A stretch of 64,000 nt of DNA, taken from assembly GCA_964586235.1 (NCBI GenBank), contig CAZPIO010000011.1:1-64000 (forward strand), written 5' to 3'. This document shows positions 10,528 through 20,050 of the stretch, in pieces. The position numbers and the translations under genes were made by a program. The notes beneath the pieces were generated by a model, which did not search any database, was not told the DNA's origin, and saw only the letters and a program-made list of their open reading frames with translations. Each line of letters opens with the position of its first letter. The first letter of the stretch is position 1. Source of the DNA: JAUCQB01 sp964586235 (lineage in GTDB: Bacteria; Planctomycetota; Phycisphaerae; UBA1845; PWPN01).

Positions 10528-13500
10528 TCATGGTGTGAACCCCTCGCCTATGAGTGACAACACCTCCACCATTTCGAAGAGTGATTGCGTATCGTCCGCA
10601 GACAGGTAGGGAAGGGTGCTTGGAACATTCAACGCTTCACATCTCCTGCCAGGTTTGGTCAGGTGCTGACGAACTGTTTCAGCGAATTGGCTGTAACGCT
10701 GAATCGACGTGAGATACCTGTCGTTTGTCTGGAGTATCATCCCCATCGTCGACCTCCACACGCCGCTGTCCGGCCACAGAGTCAGGCGCGGCGATGCAAA
10801 CTTGCCAGTACCGTTATCATAACTATACTGCACAGTCAGAAACGCCTGCAACACACGTCGTCGATTGTTGAGAACTGGGTGAGAGAGCAGTCCCTGGCGT
10901 GCTGTTTGTATCGTTTCGTTCGTCTTGCTGCGAAATGTGTCAACACTGTCGAACACGAAGCCCCCGGCTACCGTTTCACCCAGCAAAGCCCCTCCCTCGG
11001 TAGCCATGATATCATCCAGGGCGTCAATGCCAAACTGATCGAAACCCTCACCAGAGGCAATATCATAGGCGAGAAACAGGTCAAGGCTATCTCGCGTGGG
11101 ACGCCCAAACCAAACTTGTGTCATTAGGGCGATCTTGGCGAATTCGATGTACCTACGAAGTGTGGTAATTCGTGCAAACAAAGCGTTGATTTCTGTGGCG
11201 TACGTCGAGATGACCCTGCCGCTGTCAGGCCCTGGCCATAGGCCAGGTATGCCCAAGAAAGTCGTCGATGTATAGGTATCCCGGATCCTACGTGCCAGTT
11301 CCTTTGCGGCCTCCATCTCAGTATCGGTCAGACCATCCGGCTGGTTAGTGAACCGGCCTAACAGATAGAATGCGTCAGCCTGCAAGAAACGCACGAGGAT
11401 CATCCCGCGATAGTTGAGGTTATCGGAAGACGGGAAGGGATAGAGGAATGCCACAAGCTTAAACGCGATGGGCCCGTATCCGGCTCCCCCATTCCAGTGC
11501 ATGACCTGTGTGATGTTTTGAGTCTGACTGAAGAAATCCAGCACCATTTCGTTGACCTTCGGTGGGATGCAATGGCCAATCAGGTACGGGGAGCCCACCT
11601 GCTGTATAGGGCCTGGGGGCGACGACCACACTCTCGCGTAGAGCGCGTTAGCCCCAAACGGTAGGTTTGCGGGTCCCTGCCCCGGCGGAACGGGAATAGT
11701 CGCCGTGAGTTCTCTCCAGGCAGCCAATGTTACACTGCGATCGAACAGAGGGTTCGCACCCCTGGCTGGCACGAAGAAATCGTTCCAAGCCTTATTGGTG
11801 AACCGGCGGAAGGGCTCGTCGTCACCGGTGCCCGGCTTCTGTGGCGGGGGCGGATCGCTGTAGTAATACGAATCGCGGATTCTTGCCGCGTCGCCGCTGA
11901 AGCGATCTGCGCGGAGTTGACTACCTAGGGCCAACAGTGCACTGAAAAGCCTCATACCAGCATAAGCATACTTACGTTTACTCGAAGCCAGAGCCTTCTG
12001 TGCAAGAGTCGAACTCTTGAGACCAGCAAATACGAAACCCTCTTTTTTAGAGATGTGTCCAGCACCAATCACGTCCGCGTCTGGGACGCCCGGGTCGATG
12101 GGTGCAACTATGAACAAGCCGGGGATGCCGTCACCTTGGCTGTAGATCACCCCGTCCATCTCCATGAGGTGGTGATCCTGACCGAAGACCTCGACTGTGT
12201 ACTGCCCGATCAAGCGGCGAAGCAGCTCGAGCGGGCCGTCAATCCGCACCGCAATAGGGCTGTACGGTCCCCGCTGGGGTGCTTCCATGTCTTGAAGATC
12301 AGACACCAGCCACGGGCCGTTCATCCACAGCACCAGCGGATCTTGCGTGGAGGTTCCGTCCCAGACAGGAAGTGGGTTGCGGTCGCAGTTAAACGTGAGC
12401 GAGTCCTGATTGGTTTCGCTGAGATCGAACCGATGGACGCCCCGCAAGGAAAGGTCCAAATCGACCCGCATGTGATCGACCTCTGCCGAGTCGGGGGTCG
12501 CATCAGCGGGGACCGTCAAGCGGTAGCTGCCAGCCTCGAAGACCCGGCTGGCGGAGCCGGTCTCCGTCAGCACGATGGAATCGGTTGACAGCAGAGTGTC
12601 GTTTTGGAGCTCCTCCACGGTCAACGCGGCCTCATCCGTCATATCGTTGCGGAAGCCCGTCGTGAACACACAAGTGACCTTCAAGAAGCTCGCGACATAG
12701 ATGGAAGTGTCCGGGGCGGTCTCACGAAGAACAACGGTGCGCCTCGGGAGCACGCCAGTGAGTTCGTACTGGCCGACGATCACTCCCATTGTTGTCGAGT
12801 CAAGACCAATGTGAGTCGTGTCGGTCAGGTCGAGATTAATCTCATTGTTGGCATCGAAGACCCGAGGAACACCGTTGGGACCTGCGATCACTAAGCTGGT
12901 CGCCGTCGGTTGGTATGATGCGTTGACCTCGGGTACCCGTCTGGCGGTTGTCACAGCCCCGATACCAGCGGCTTCGATTGCCTCCAGCGAGTCTCCCGCT
13001 GACAGGTCCAATTGGAACTGGTAGACGTTGTTGGTTACGGCGGCCAGCGTATCCGGAGGATTCTGAGGCGGCGGAGGGTTATACGGATCGTCCGCCCCGA
13101 GCGGCATGACCGTGAATTGCAGGAGATCATGCCCAACGTTGTGCAAGAGGGGATCCTCCACCGTGATCTGGAGGGAGTTCGTGAAGGCCTGGACCTGCTT
13201 GCCTACGATGTCACCTGAAAACTCGAACCTCGCCGCGCGCGGGCGAAGAAATGAAGTCTCTTCCTGGACGCGTTGCAGGGCCAGCCCGCCGACCAAACTG
13301 GCGTTGAGCCAAACCTGCGCTTCGGCGGGGTCGCCACTACCGTCGGGAATGACGTCAGCAATTGGAGAGGTCACTGTGCCGCTCACGTGAATATCGCCAA
13401 CAAGCTTGCCGCCTTCGTACCTGATGTTCCCGACGGTGACTGTAGACGCCTCGATGTTGACTGCCGGGATCGGGTTGCTCACCCATTCAAGTCCGCTCTC

Positions 13501-16500
13501 CGGCAGTGGCCTCAGCACTGAGGACGGTGGCCCCGTCATTCCCCTGCCGCTGGCGGGGTCGACCAACCCTTGCAAGAGCGTCACCCCCAGGATCGTTGTC
13601 CGGGTTGTGTCGCTATGTACAATACCGGCCGGACCTTCTGCGCCATCCGGATCCAGACTGACCCGAATGGGGTTTGCCCCGGCCTCACCACTTGCACGGA
13701 TTCCTTCGATGTAGAGGGTCACTGTACCCGGACCGTTGAATCCAAGTTGGCGCGCCCGGTACACGCCTGGAGCCACATAGTCCCCGGGCGGCTGATCGCC
13801 AAGCCCCGCCTTGTTCCGCACTTCGTGTGCGTTCTTGGTCCAGACACGCGAACGACCGGCGGCCGCAGTATACGTGTAAGGGGCTTCGTCACCCGAGCGA
13901 GTTACATGTGCCGGATTCGACGACTCATCATACATACCCGTCTCGTCGGGATAGCTGAACGACAGGGTGGCAATGTCTGTATTGACTGCGCCATCCAGCT
14001 GCAAGACCAGTGGGGTGAAAGTGGCCGACTGAGAGTCGACGACATCATCCTCATTGCCAAGGAGGCCATCGAGATTAAAGCCATCGGCAAAGTCAGGTAC
14101 GCCGTCCTCGTCTTCGTCGCCGTCGTTGGCCCCGACCAGTTTGCCTGGGTGGTCCGGGTCAGCAAACCTATCCTCGATCCGGTCTTCCTCACGACTCCGT
14201 TCGGGCAGATTGAAGCCATCATTATTGTCGCTATCCACGTCGGCGTCGATTTTGACAACCGTGAACTTGACGGTGTCCTCGAAGAGTTGGCTTCCAATCC
14301 GCAGTTCGAGGGTCAGCTCGGCAGTGCCGGGTTCGATGCCCTCAACCATGAATTCCCAGAGCCGGCGCGCCGAATCCTCGCGGAAGTACTCGGCTGCGAG
14401 TTCGTCGGTCTCCCCGATCGGCGCCCAGCACTCGTCCCGCACGCCCGGCGAACCATCGCTGCACTGCGGCGGAACCCCTCCGGTGCATGGAGGGGGAGAG
14501 GAATCGGCGCACAGCGGCGGCTGGCCGTTGGGACAGGGCAGCCATGGGATTGGTTGCCCGTTCGTACAATTGGGGTTGCGGGCAAACACGCGAAGCTTGT
14601 CCCGTCCGCCGGTGAGCTTGACCGAGGCCTCCTGGTAGATCGTGCAGGGCGGATCCTGCGCCCCGCAGCGGAGGTTGCCCGGCAAGGCCGGTAAGAAAGC
14701 GATGTCGAGCTTGACCATGTCGTCCCAGGCGAGTTGGACGCCGTCCAGCGCCGAGTCGGAACGCTCCGGCGAGTCGTCCACGTGGTCCTCGTCATCTTTG
14801 CGCTCGTCGAAATCGTCATTCATTCCAATATAGCGGCCCGGCCCGTTGGGATCATCCTCGACGGCGTCGGACAGACCATCCACCCCCAGATCGGCGGACA
14901 CCGGCTGGAGGTGGACCGTGTCGGGCGTCGTGTATATGGTGTTGCAGATCTCCGGCGGATACTTGCAGTGGGTGTGCAGGTGAGATTCGGAACACGGGTC
15001 TTGTGGATCGCACCAGCACATGCCCGGCACCCAGCAGCAGGGATGCTGGTCGTTGCAGCAGGAGGGCGAGTTCGGGCAGGTCAGCAAAGGGTCGTAACAC
15101 ACGGGTTCCAGCCCTGCAGCCGGGCAGTACGCAGCCGCGGGGTCCCGGGTGGCATCAAGGTCCCGCGGATAGTGTATGCGCAGACCCGCCTTGACTGGAG
15201 CGGCGCAAAGGGGTGAATCCGGCGAAGGGCAGGTCGACTGATCGGCGGGCCACTCCGGCCATACCGCCGACATCGCCTCGAATTTGAGAGCAATCGTCTG
15301 GGGCAGTTCGACGTTTACTTCGCCGTAGGGGTCAATCGGGGCCTCCTCCCAGCGGCCGGCGTCGCCGTTCCACCACCAGGCATAGATAGGACCGCCATAA
15401 CAGCCAGGACTCCATGGGCCGGCCACCCCTGACAGATACCACCTGGCCGGACCTTTGCCGTGTAACACCAGCGTGGCGTCCACCAAGTCATCGTCAGTAT
15501 CAGGAAGGATAACCTGTTCCGTATCCTGACAGGATGGAGGGCAGTTTGAAGGATCCGTGCATCCTGGGGGACACGTCTGCGACGCCACTCGCTTGTCGAG
15601 AGGCATGTTGTCGGCCACCAGAACCCCGGGACAATACTCGTTCTGTTCGTCGTAGTCCCTGTTGATGGGCATCACGACGGGAACCTGATCCTCCTGCGAT
15701 TCGCTGAGGGCCTGACCACCGGGCAGCTCAACAATGAGATCCACGGCCGGCAGAATCTCGAACTCGGCAGTGGTGTACACGATCAATTCGGGCGCGTATG
15801 TCGCGAACGGATGGGCGCCAACACTGGCACGGAGGGCCAGTGTTTGAAGCTCGGGAAGCTCGGGCTTGACGAAGATGTACCGCTTGATCTGGCTCTGACC
15901 GGGGCACAACGAAACCACCGACTCCCAATCGCAGCAGTCGCGCTCCGCAAAGATCGAGCTGTTCGTCGCGAAGCTCACTGCGGCATCCGGGTCGTCGGCG
16001 TCAACCAGGTCAAACGTAATAGCGACCCCGCCGCGCTGCCACAGCGGCACGGCCGGACTGATCGTGAAGGTGGCCTCGATGACGTCTCCCTCGTGAACAG
16101 TCAGGGACGAACCGCCCGAACCGTCGGAAAGGTTCTTCAGGGACAGGCCCAGAGTCTGCCTTTGCACGCTGAAGGAGATGGTGTTCGCGGCATCGCACAT
16201 GGGGTATAGAACGAACTGCTCGTTTTCGATTCCCCACCCACCAGTCACCACGCTGATGGACTGGCCGGCGGCGCTGGGGACACGACCGCGAATCACGCTC
16301 GCAGCGACCGCGGGATTGCCTAGCAGCGTCCACTTAAACGATCCATAACAGATGCAGTCCTGGTTCGGGTGAGGACCCTCGGCGCAAACGCGGAGCCAGC
16401 CGTTGTTCACGGTGTCGGCACAATCCGTGGTGGTTGCGTAACCGCCAGTGTCAATTAACTGGTAATCACCGAAGAAGAAGTAGAAGCTGCACAGGTCAGC

Positions 16501-16839
16501 ACCCGGACAGGCCTGCTGGAGCACGTAGTAGTCTCGTGTGATCGGGTCGGACAACGTCGCGGTTATCCGGGCATCGTACTCTGGGTATACCTGGTCGAGG
16601 AGACTCACCGTAATTGAAGGTGGTGCGGCCGGATCGCAATTGCCGGCGGCGTCACAGGAGGTCTCCTGACCGTTGCAGTAGTCCGCATCGGGACAACTGG
16701 GGCAGGGATCGAAGAGGCAACAGCCGTCGTACGGAAACAAGAGACAATCGACGTAGCAGTTGCCTGCGCGCGCGGGAGAAGGCGAGAGACAGAGGACGAG
16801 CGTTATCAGGAGTGGAGCAATTGTGAGGCGGTGTGCCAC
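10528..16839 (-). CDS. Giant cysteine-rich secreted protein (about 2103 aa)
   Basis: The start is GTG with a perfect GGGAGG site 8 bp upstream and gives a clean signal peptide (MAHRLTIAPLLITLVLCLSP...ARA). The N-terminal third has many Cys pairs and short Cys-rich loops (CCLFDPCPSCPDADYCNG, CPNSPSCCNDQHPCCW). Near residue 900 lie acidic DxDxDG-type stretches (DADVDSDNNDG, DGDEDEDGVPDFADG) like thrombospondin-type-3 or dockerin calcium loops. Beta-rich segments follow, then a largely helical C-terminal region. There is no C-terminal membrane anchor. Planctomycetes encode many such giant exported proteins of unknown role. A DUF1460 gene ends 52 bp upstream, so the two are likely co-transcribed. 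Confidence 0.8.
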   Translation of the reverse strand: MAHRLTIAPLLITLVLCLSPSPARAGNCYVDCLLFPYDGCCLFDPCPSCPDADYCNGQETSCDAAGNCDPAAPPSITVSLLDQVYPEYDARITATLSDPITRDYYVLQQACPGADLCSFYFFFGDYQLIDTGGYATTTDCADTVNNGWLRVCAEGPHPNQDCICYGSFKWTLLGNPAVAASVIRGRVPSAAGQSISVVTGGWGIENEQFVLYPMCDAANTISFSVQRQTLGLSLKNLSDGSGGSSLTVHEGDVIEATFTISPAVPLWQRGGVAITFDLVDADDPDAAVSFATNSSIFAERDCCDWESVVSLCPGQSQIKRYIFVKPELPELQTLALRASVGAHPFATYAPELIVYTTAEFEILPAVDLIVELPGGQALSESQEDQVPVVMPINRDYDEQNEYCPGVLVADNMPLDKRVASQTCPPGCTDPSNCPPSCQDTEQVILPDTDDDLVDATLVLHGKGPARWYLSGVAGPWSPGCYGGPIYAWWWNGDAGRWEEAPIDPYGEVNVELPQTIALKFEAMSAVWPEWPADQSTCPSPDSPLCAAPVKAGLRIHYPRDLDATRDPAAAYCPAAGLEPVCYDPLLTCPNSPSCCNDQHPCCWVPGMCWCDPQDPCSESHLHTHCKYPPEICNTIYTTPDTVHLQPVSADLGVDGLSDAVEDDPNGPGRYIGMNDDFDERKDDEDHVDDSPERSDSALDGVQLAWDDMVKLDIAFLPALPGNLRCGAQDPPCTIYQEASVKLTGGRDKLRVFARNPNCTNGQPIPWLPCPNGQPPLCADSSPPPCTGGVPPQCSDGSPGVRDECWAPIGETDELAAEYFREDSARRLWEFMVEGIEPGTAELTLELRIGSQLFEDTVKFTVVKIDADVDSDNNDGFNLPERSREEDRIEDRFADPDHPGKLVGANDGDEDEDGVPDFADGFNLDGLLGNEDDVVDSQSATFTPLVLQLDGAVNTDIATLSFSYPDETGMYDESSNPAHVTRSGDEAPYTYTAAAGRSRVWTKNAHEVRNKAGLGDQPPGDYVAPGVYRARQLGFNGPGTVTLYIEGIRASGEAGANPIRVSLDPDGAEGPAGIVHSDTTRTTILGVTLLQGLVDPASGRGMTGPPSSVLRPLPESGLEWVSNPIPAVNIEASTVTVGNIRYEGGKLVGDIHVSGTVTSPIADVIPDGSGDPAEAQVWLNASLVGGLALQRVQEETSFLRPRAARFEFSGDIVGKQVQAFTNSLQITVEDPLLHNVGHDLLQFTVMPLGADDPYNPPPPQNPPDTLAAVTNNVYQFQLDLSAGDSLEAIEAAGIGAVTTARRVPEVNASYQPTATSLVIAGPNGVPRVFDANNEINLDLTDTTHIGLDSTTMGVIVGQYELTGVLPRRTVVLRETAPDTSIYVASFLKVTCVFTTGFRNDMTDEAALTVEELQNDTLLSTDSIVLTETGSASRVFEAGSYRLTVPADATPDSAEVDHMRVDLDLSLRGVHRFDLSETNQDSLTFNCDRNPLPVWDGTSTQDPLVLWMNGPWLVSDLQDMEAPQRGPYSPIAVRIDGPLELLRRLIGQYTVEVFGQDHHLMEMDGVIYSQGDGIPGLFIVAPIDPGVPDADVIGAGHISKKEGFVFAGLKSSTLAQKALASSKRKYAYAGMRLFSALLALGSQLRADRFSGDAARIRDSYYYSDPPPPQKPGTGDDEPFRRFTNKAWNDFFVPARGANPLFDRSVTLAAWRELTATIPVPPGQGPANLPFGANALYARVWSSPPGPIQQVGSPYLIGHCIPPKVNEMVLDFFSQTQNITQVMHWNGGAGYGPIAFKLVAFLYPFPSSDNLNYRGMILVRFLQADAFYLLGRFTNQPDGLTDTEMEAAKELARRIRDTYTSTTFLGIPGLWPGPDSGRVISTYATEINALFARITTLRRYIEFAKIALMTQVWFGRPTRDSLDLFLAYDIASGEGFDQFGIDALDDIMATEGGALLGETVAGGFVFDSVDTFRSKTNETIQTARQGLLSHPVLNNRRRVLQAFLTVQYSYDNGTGKFASPRLTLWPDSGVWRSTMGMILQTNDRYLTSIQRYSQFAETVRQHLTKPGRRCEALNVPSTLPYLSADDTQSLFEMVEVLSLIGEGFTP

Positions 16840-16891
16840 CGCAGTTCCTCCCTTTTCGCGCGTCGATTCGAGACTTTTTCCTGTCCGAGCT

Positions 16892-17977
16892 TCATGGTGT
16901 GCTCGCACCTGTTCCAGCCTCCGCGGCCAGCCGCCGACTCTGCAGCACCGCGTTCCGCTGATCCACTTCCTGCGCCGTCGGTCTGGGCACTTTGGCGCGG
17001 ATCTTGTCTACCTCGGCAGCGGCGAGTTCTTTCGCCCCCTCACGCAGTCGGAGGAACTTGAAGCCCCGGACATGTTTGTAGTCACGCAGGAAGCCCATCA
17101 ATTCCTGCTCGCGGACCTCTGGAGGGGCGCTGTGAAGCATCATCACCCGACCATCCTCATGACGAATGATGAGGCCCATGTGATCGCAGCCAAGGTGGCC
17201 ACCTGCTGAATTCCGAAGAACAAGCACCACGTTCCCGGTCTGCAATTCGCGGAGGATGGAGGCAACCAGGTCGCGTGGAATGTATGAATCTCGGCGCGTC
17301 TCCTTGTTGGGCGATTCGTAGTCCGAACCCTTGAAGGTGATCCGCGTAAACTTGCTGCCCGGAGCCGAGGGGCGTTCCTCGAAGACCTTGGGACGGACGA
17401 CGTGGGTGAAGGTCTGAGCCGGTCGATTGTCCGCCGGCCCCAACTCGGCGGTGATATCGTCGAGCAGCCAGGCGTTGTTCGGCAGCCAGTCACCGAGGGT
17501 GAAGAAGTTGCGGTTCTTGTAGTCGACCACGCCGTCCTTGTGACGGAGGCGTTCGGTCAGCAGGTAGTAGGAGTCCCAGTCCTTGGCCAGGGCCACCGCC
17601 AGCGTCCGATTGACGAAGCTGACGCAGTCACCCTCGGCCAGGTCGAACTGAACGGCGTTCAGGCGAAACGACTGCCCCAGCGCCCGCCGGCCCATTCGCC
17701 CGACTTCATCGTGGGCGATGAAACGCTGGCCTTCAGCCGCCACCACCCGCTCACGAAGCGACAAATAGTCGCCCAGATCGGTGTTCCGCATGGCCTGAAT
17801 CGTCCGGGAGTCGAGATCCTGGTAGCGCTGGACCTCAGCCAGGCTGAGTCGCTCAACTTCCGGAGGAGCCAGTTCCTCCGCATGAAGGACACCACCCCCC
17901 GGCCGTCCCCGGATCGGCAGGAAGACAATCATCCCGAGCACCACAAGCATTACTGTCAGAATGACGGGCCGTTTCAT
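16892..17977 (-). CDS. DUF1460 (amidase-like, NlpC/P60-fold) exported protein
   Basis: 361 aa. The ATG has GGGAGG 8 bp upstream and is followed by a signal or anchor helix (MKRPVILTVMLVVLGMIVFLP). The DUF1460 family shows in GDCVSFVNRTLAVALAKDWD (with the putative catalytic Cys), YKNRNFFTLGDWLPNNAWLLDD and CDHMGLIIRHEDG (His). The family is annotated as N-acetylmuramoyl-L-alanine amidase-like and has an NlpC/P60-type fold, so it may cut peptidoglycan or another amide bond in the periplasm. It is the first gene of a minus-strand cluster with the giant secreted protein. Confidence 0.85.
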   Translation of the reverse strand: MKRPVILTVMLVVLGMIVFLPIRGRPGGGVLHAEELAPPEVERLSLAEVQRYQDLDSRTIQAMRNTDLGDYLSLRERVVAAEGQRFIAHDEVGRMGRRALGQSFRLNAVQFDLAEGDCVSFVNRTLAVALAKDWDSYYLLTERLRHKDGVVDYKNRNFFTLGDWLPNNAWLLDDITAELGPADNRPAQTFTHVVRPKVFEERPSAPGSKFTRITFKGSDYESPNKETRRDSYIPRDLVASILRELQTGNVVLVLRNSAGGHLGCDHMGLIIRHEDGRVMMLHSAPPEVREQELMGFLRDYKHVRGFKFLRLREGAKELAAAEVDKIRAKVPRPTAQEVDQRNAVLQSRRLAAEAGTGASTP

Positions 17978-18528
17978 GCGCGCACCTCCCACACACGACC
18001 AACCCATGGCGATGGAAAGCCTTACTGAAAGGACTGTTGTCTGCCACTCCAAGAACCCGGAAGCCGAGCTAGTGAAAGCTCGCCCAAGCTCATTGTCCGA
18101 TAAGCTTACAACACGTTCGATTCAGAGTCAAGTCAGGTCAAAAAAAACCCTCGTACATTCATCGGTTTGAGCCGTAATTCGATGCTGGCGCAACACCGAA
18201 AGCCCCTGCCAGGTTTCCCTCCACGACCGTTGTGAAGTCGCGCCTTGCGCTGATAGGCTCCGAGAAGTGGTGAATCCCCGCCCGTGGCGGCTTCGGGGTA
18301 ATCGAAGACCGCAGGCGGGAGGCTGGAGGACAACGGCAGGTCCGGTTCGTTCGGAACCGCTCAGAATCCAGCTCTCGCGAGGATGGGAATCCTCCTCCGG
18401 AGGGCCCCGGAAGGGATTCCGGGGCCAGCGTGCATGCCCGCGCACTGGCGGGCAAGCCCCTTGTTGACTTGCGCTCGGTATGGAAACCGCCAGCGGCATT
18501 CAGCGGGCCGGCTTCGCGGCAATGTCGT
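17978..18528. other. Intergenic region with hairpins
   Basis: No gene is seen. A perfect 10-bp palindrome GGCCCCGGAA/TTCCGGGGCC with a 4-nt loop lies at 18403-18426, and a second hairpin TGCCCGC/GCGGGCA lies just beyond, near 18434-18453. They sit past the stop of the minus-strand VKOR gene and could end that transcript, although no T-tract is visible. Short A/T-rich stretches near 18100-18150 could hold the promoter of the DUF1460 operon. Confidence 0.4.
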
Positions 18529-20010
18529 CTACAATTGCGGCTGAGTGGCCGCGGGGGCGGTTGGCCGAGCGGGGCTTGGCCGGGGAACCGGCGGCATGGC
18601 CGGCCGGGTCCGTGCTGGAGCAGTGACGGCCGGTCTGGTTGCCGGCTTCGGCGTTGAGACTCCACTGGCCGGCCTGGTCGTCGGTTTGGGGATTGCGATT
18701 CCTTCCGCCGGCTGGGTCGCGGGCAGCGGCCCGCCTTCGATCAGAAGCCTCCAGAAGTGCCTGTCGCCGAACCCGGCCATCCGGCGCCCGTCGAAGAAGA
18801 TAACCGGCGTCTCGTTCAATCCGAGAGCGTTGCCCTGGCCCGCGTCCACGCGGATCGGTTCCCAGATGGCGTAGGTCTTGATCTTCTTCCAGACCTCCTC
18901 GTTGCTCAGACCCAGCTTCTGGCAGGCCTGCCGCACATACGCCTCGGGGTCCCTGGCGAAGGCCTGCGGATCGCGGAAGAGCTCGTCGTGCATTTTCCAG
19001 AACATCTCCGGCCCACCGAGGGCCTGTGCGGCCTCGGCCGTCACCGCCGCGGCGCACGAGGCGCTGTGCAGCGTGTTCTTGACATAGTCGTTGCACTTCG
19101 TGTTCATCGGGAAGTGCTTGAACACGATGCGGAACTTGTCGGGGAATTCTTCCCTCCTCTCCTTCAGGACGGCTGCGACAAGCTTGCAGAAGGGGCACTG
19201 GAAGTCGGAGAAGACCACCACGGTGTGCGGAGCGTCGACCGGGCCGCGGATCGGGTCATCCGGCATGATCGGGATGTCGTACTGCGGCTGATCCGTGAAC
19301 CTCGCGTATGCGGCAGCATAGTCCTTCTCGTAGTCCTGCCATCGGGCGTAAGACAGCTTCGAGCGGTAACCCCACCACCCCGCCGCGCTGATCGCGACGG
19401 CCAGCAGCAACGCCGCGAGCAGCAGGTGCATCGGAGGATAGGCCGGCTCGGCCTGCCTGCCGTGGCTCATCTCGACGCGGCCGGCCGCGGGTTGTGCCAC
19501 CACCGGTCCCGACGGAATCGCCCCTCGCCTCGGCCAGAGCATCAGCGTCAACAGCAGCAACACCCACGAGATCACGTGCGTCGCGAAGCAGAGCCAGCAG
19601 GGTTCTGCCAGCTTTTTCCACATAATCACGTCGAGCACGACACACACCACGGCGCCGATAGCCGCCCCGATCACCGGCAGCATATGAAGCCCGCGCCGCG
19701 ACACGCCCGGCCGTCCCACCGTGATGTACCATGACGACATGAAGGCAAAGAACACGAAGCCCAGTATGGCGGTCGGGATCACCGTGCGCGAATCGTCCTT
19801 GCCGATGACGACGGTGCCCCACCTGCTGGTGAGGGCCTCATCGCAGGTGGATATTCCGGCCACATCCTTGCACAGGCCGCCGAGAAATGGATCACCGCCG
19901 GTCTCGATCACCAGATGATAATCCAGGAGAACGGCGCTGATGACCAGACCGCTCAGGGCCAGTATCGCCGCCAGAAACACTCCGATTGTCGCCGGTACGC
20001 TCTGTCTCAT
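18529..20010 (-). CDS. VKOR-DsbA-type fusion (disulfide bond formation), copy 1
   Basis: About 493 aa. Residues 1-165 form a multi-TM vitamin K epoxide reductase domain with loop cysteines (C47, C56) and the redox motif CWLC (C138-C141). After another TM segment comes a periplasmic thioredoxin-fold DsbA-like domain with CPFC in VVFSDFQCPFCKL, then a low-complexity Thr/Pro/Ala tail. Such fusions oxidise exported proteins and pass electrons to quinone. I chose the ATG with GAGCGAGG upstream; a GTG nine codons earlier is possible. It starts 40 bp after the stop of a second VKOR-DsbA gene, so the two form an operon. The Cys-rich giant exported protein nearby is a plausible client (inference). Confidence 0.9.
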   Translation of the reverse strand: MRQSVPATIGVFLAAILALSGLVISAVLLDYHLVIETGGDPFLGGLCKDVAGISTCDEALTSRWGTVVIGKDDSRTVIPTAILGFVFFAFMSSWYITVGRPGVSRRGLHMLPVIGAAIGAVVCVVLDVIMWKKLAEPCWLCFATHVISWVLLLLTLMLWPRRGAIPSGPVVAQPAAGRVEMSHGRQAEPAYPPMHLLLAALLLAVAISAAGWWGYRSKLSYARWQDYEKDYAAAYARFTDQPQYDIPIMPDDPIRGPVDAPHTVVVFSDFQCPFCKLVAAVLKERREEFPDKFRIVFKHFPMNTKCNDYVKNTLHSASCAAAVTAEAAQALGGPEMFWKMHDELFRDPQAFARDPEAYVRQACQKLGLSNEEVWKKIKTYAIWEPIRVDAGQGNALGLNETPVIFFDGRRMAGFGDRHFWRLLIEGGPLPATQPAEGIAIPKPTTRPASGVSTPKPATRPAVTAPARTRPAMPPVPRPSPARPTAPAATQPQL

Positions 20011-20050
20011 CTTTTTATAATCCTCGCTCGGAATCACGCTTACAAGCCGA

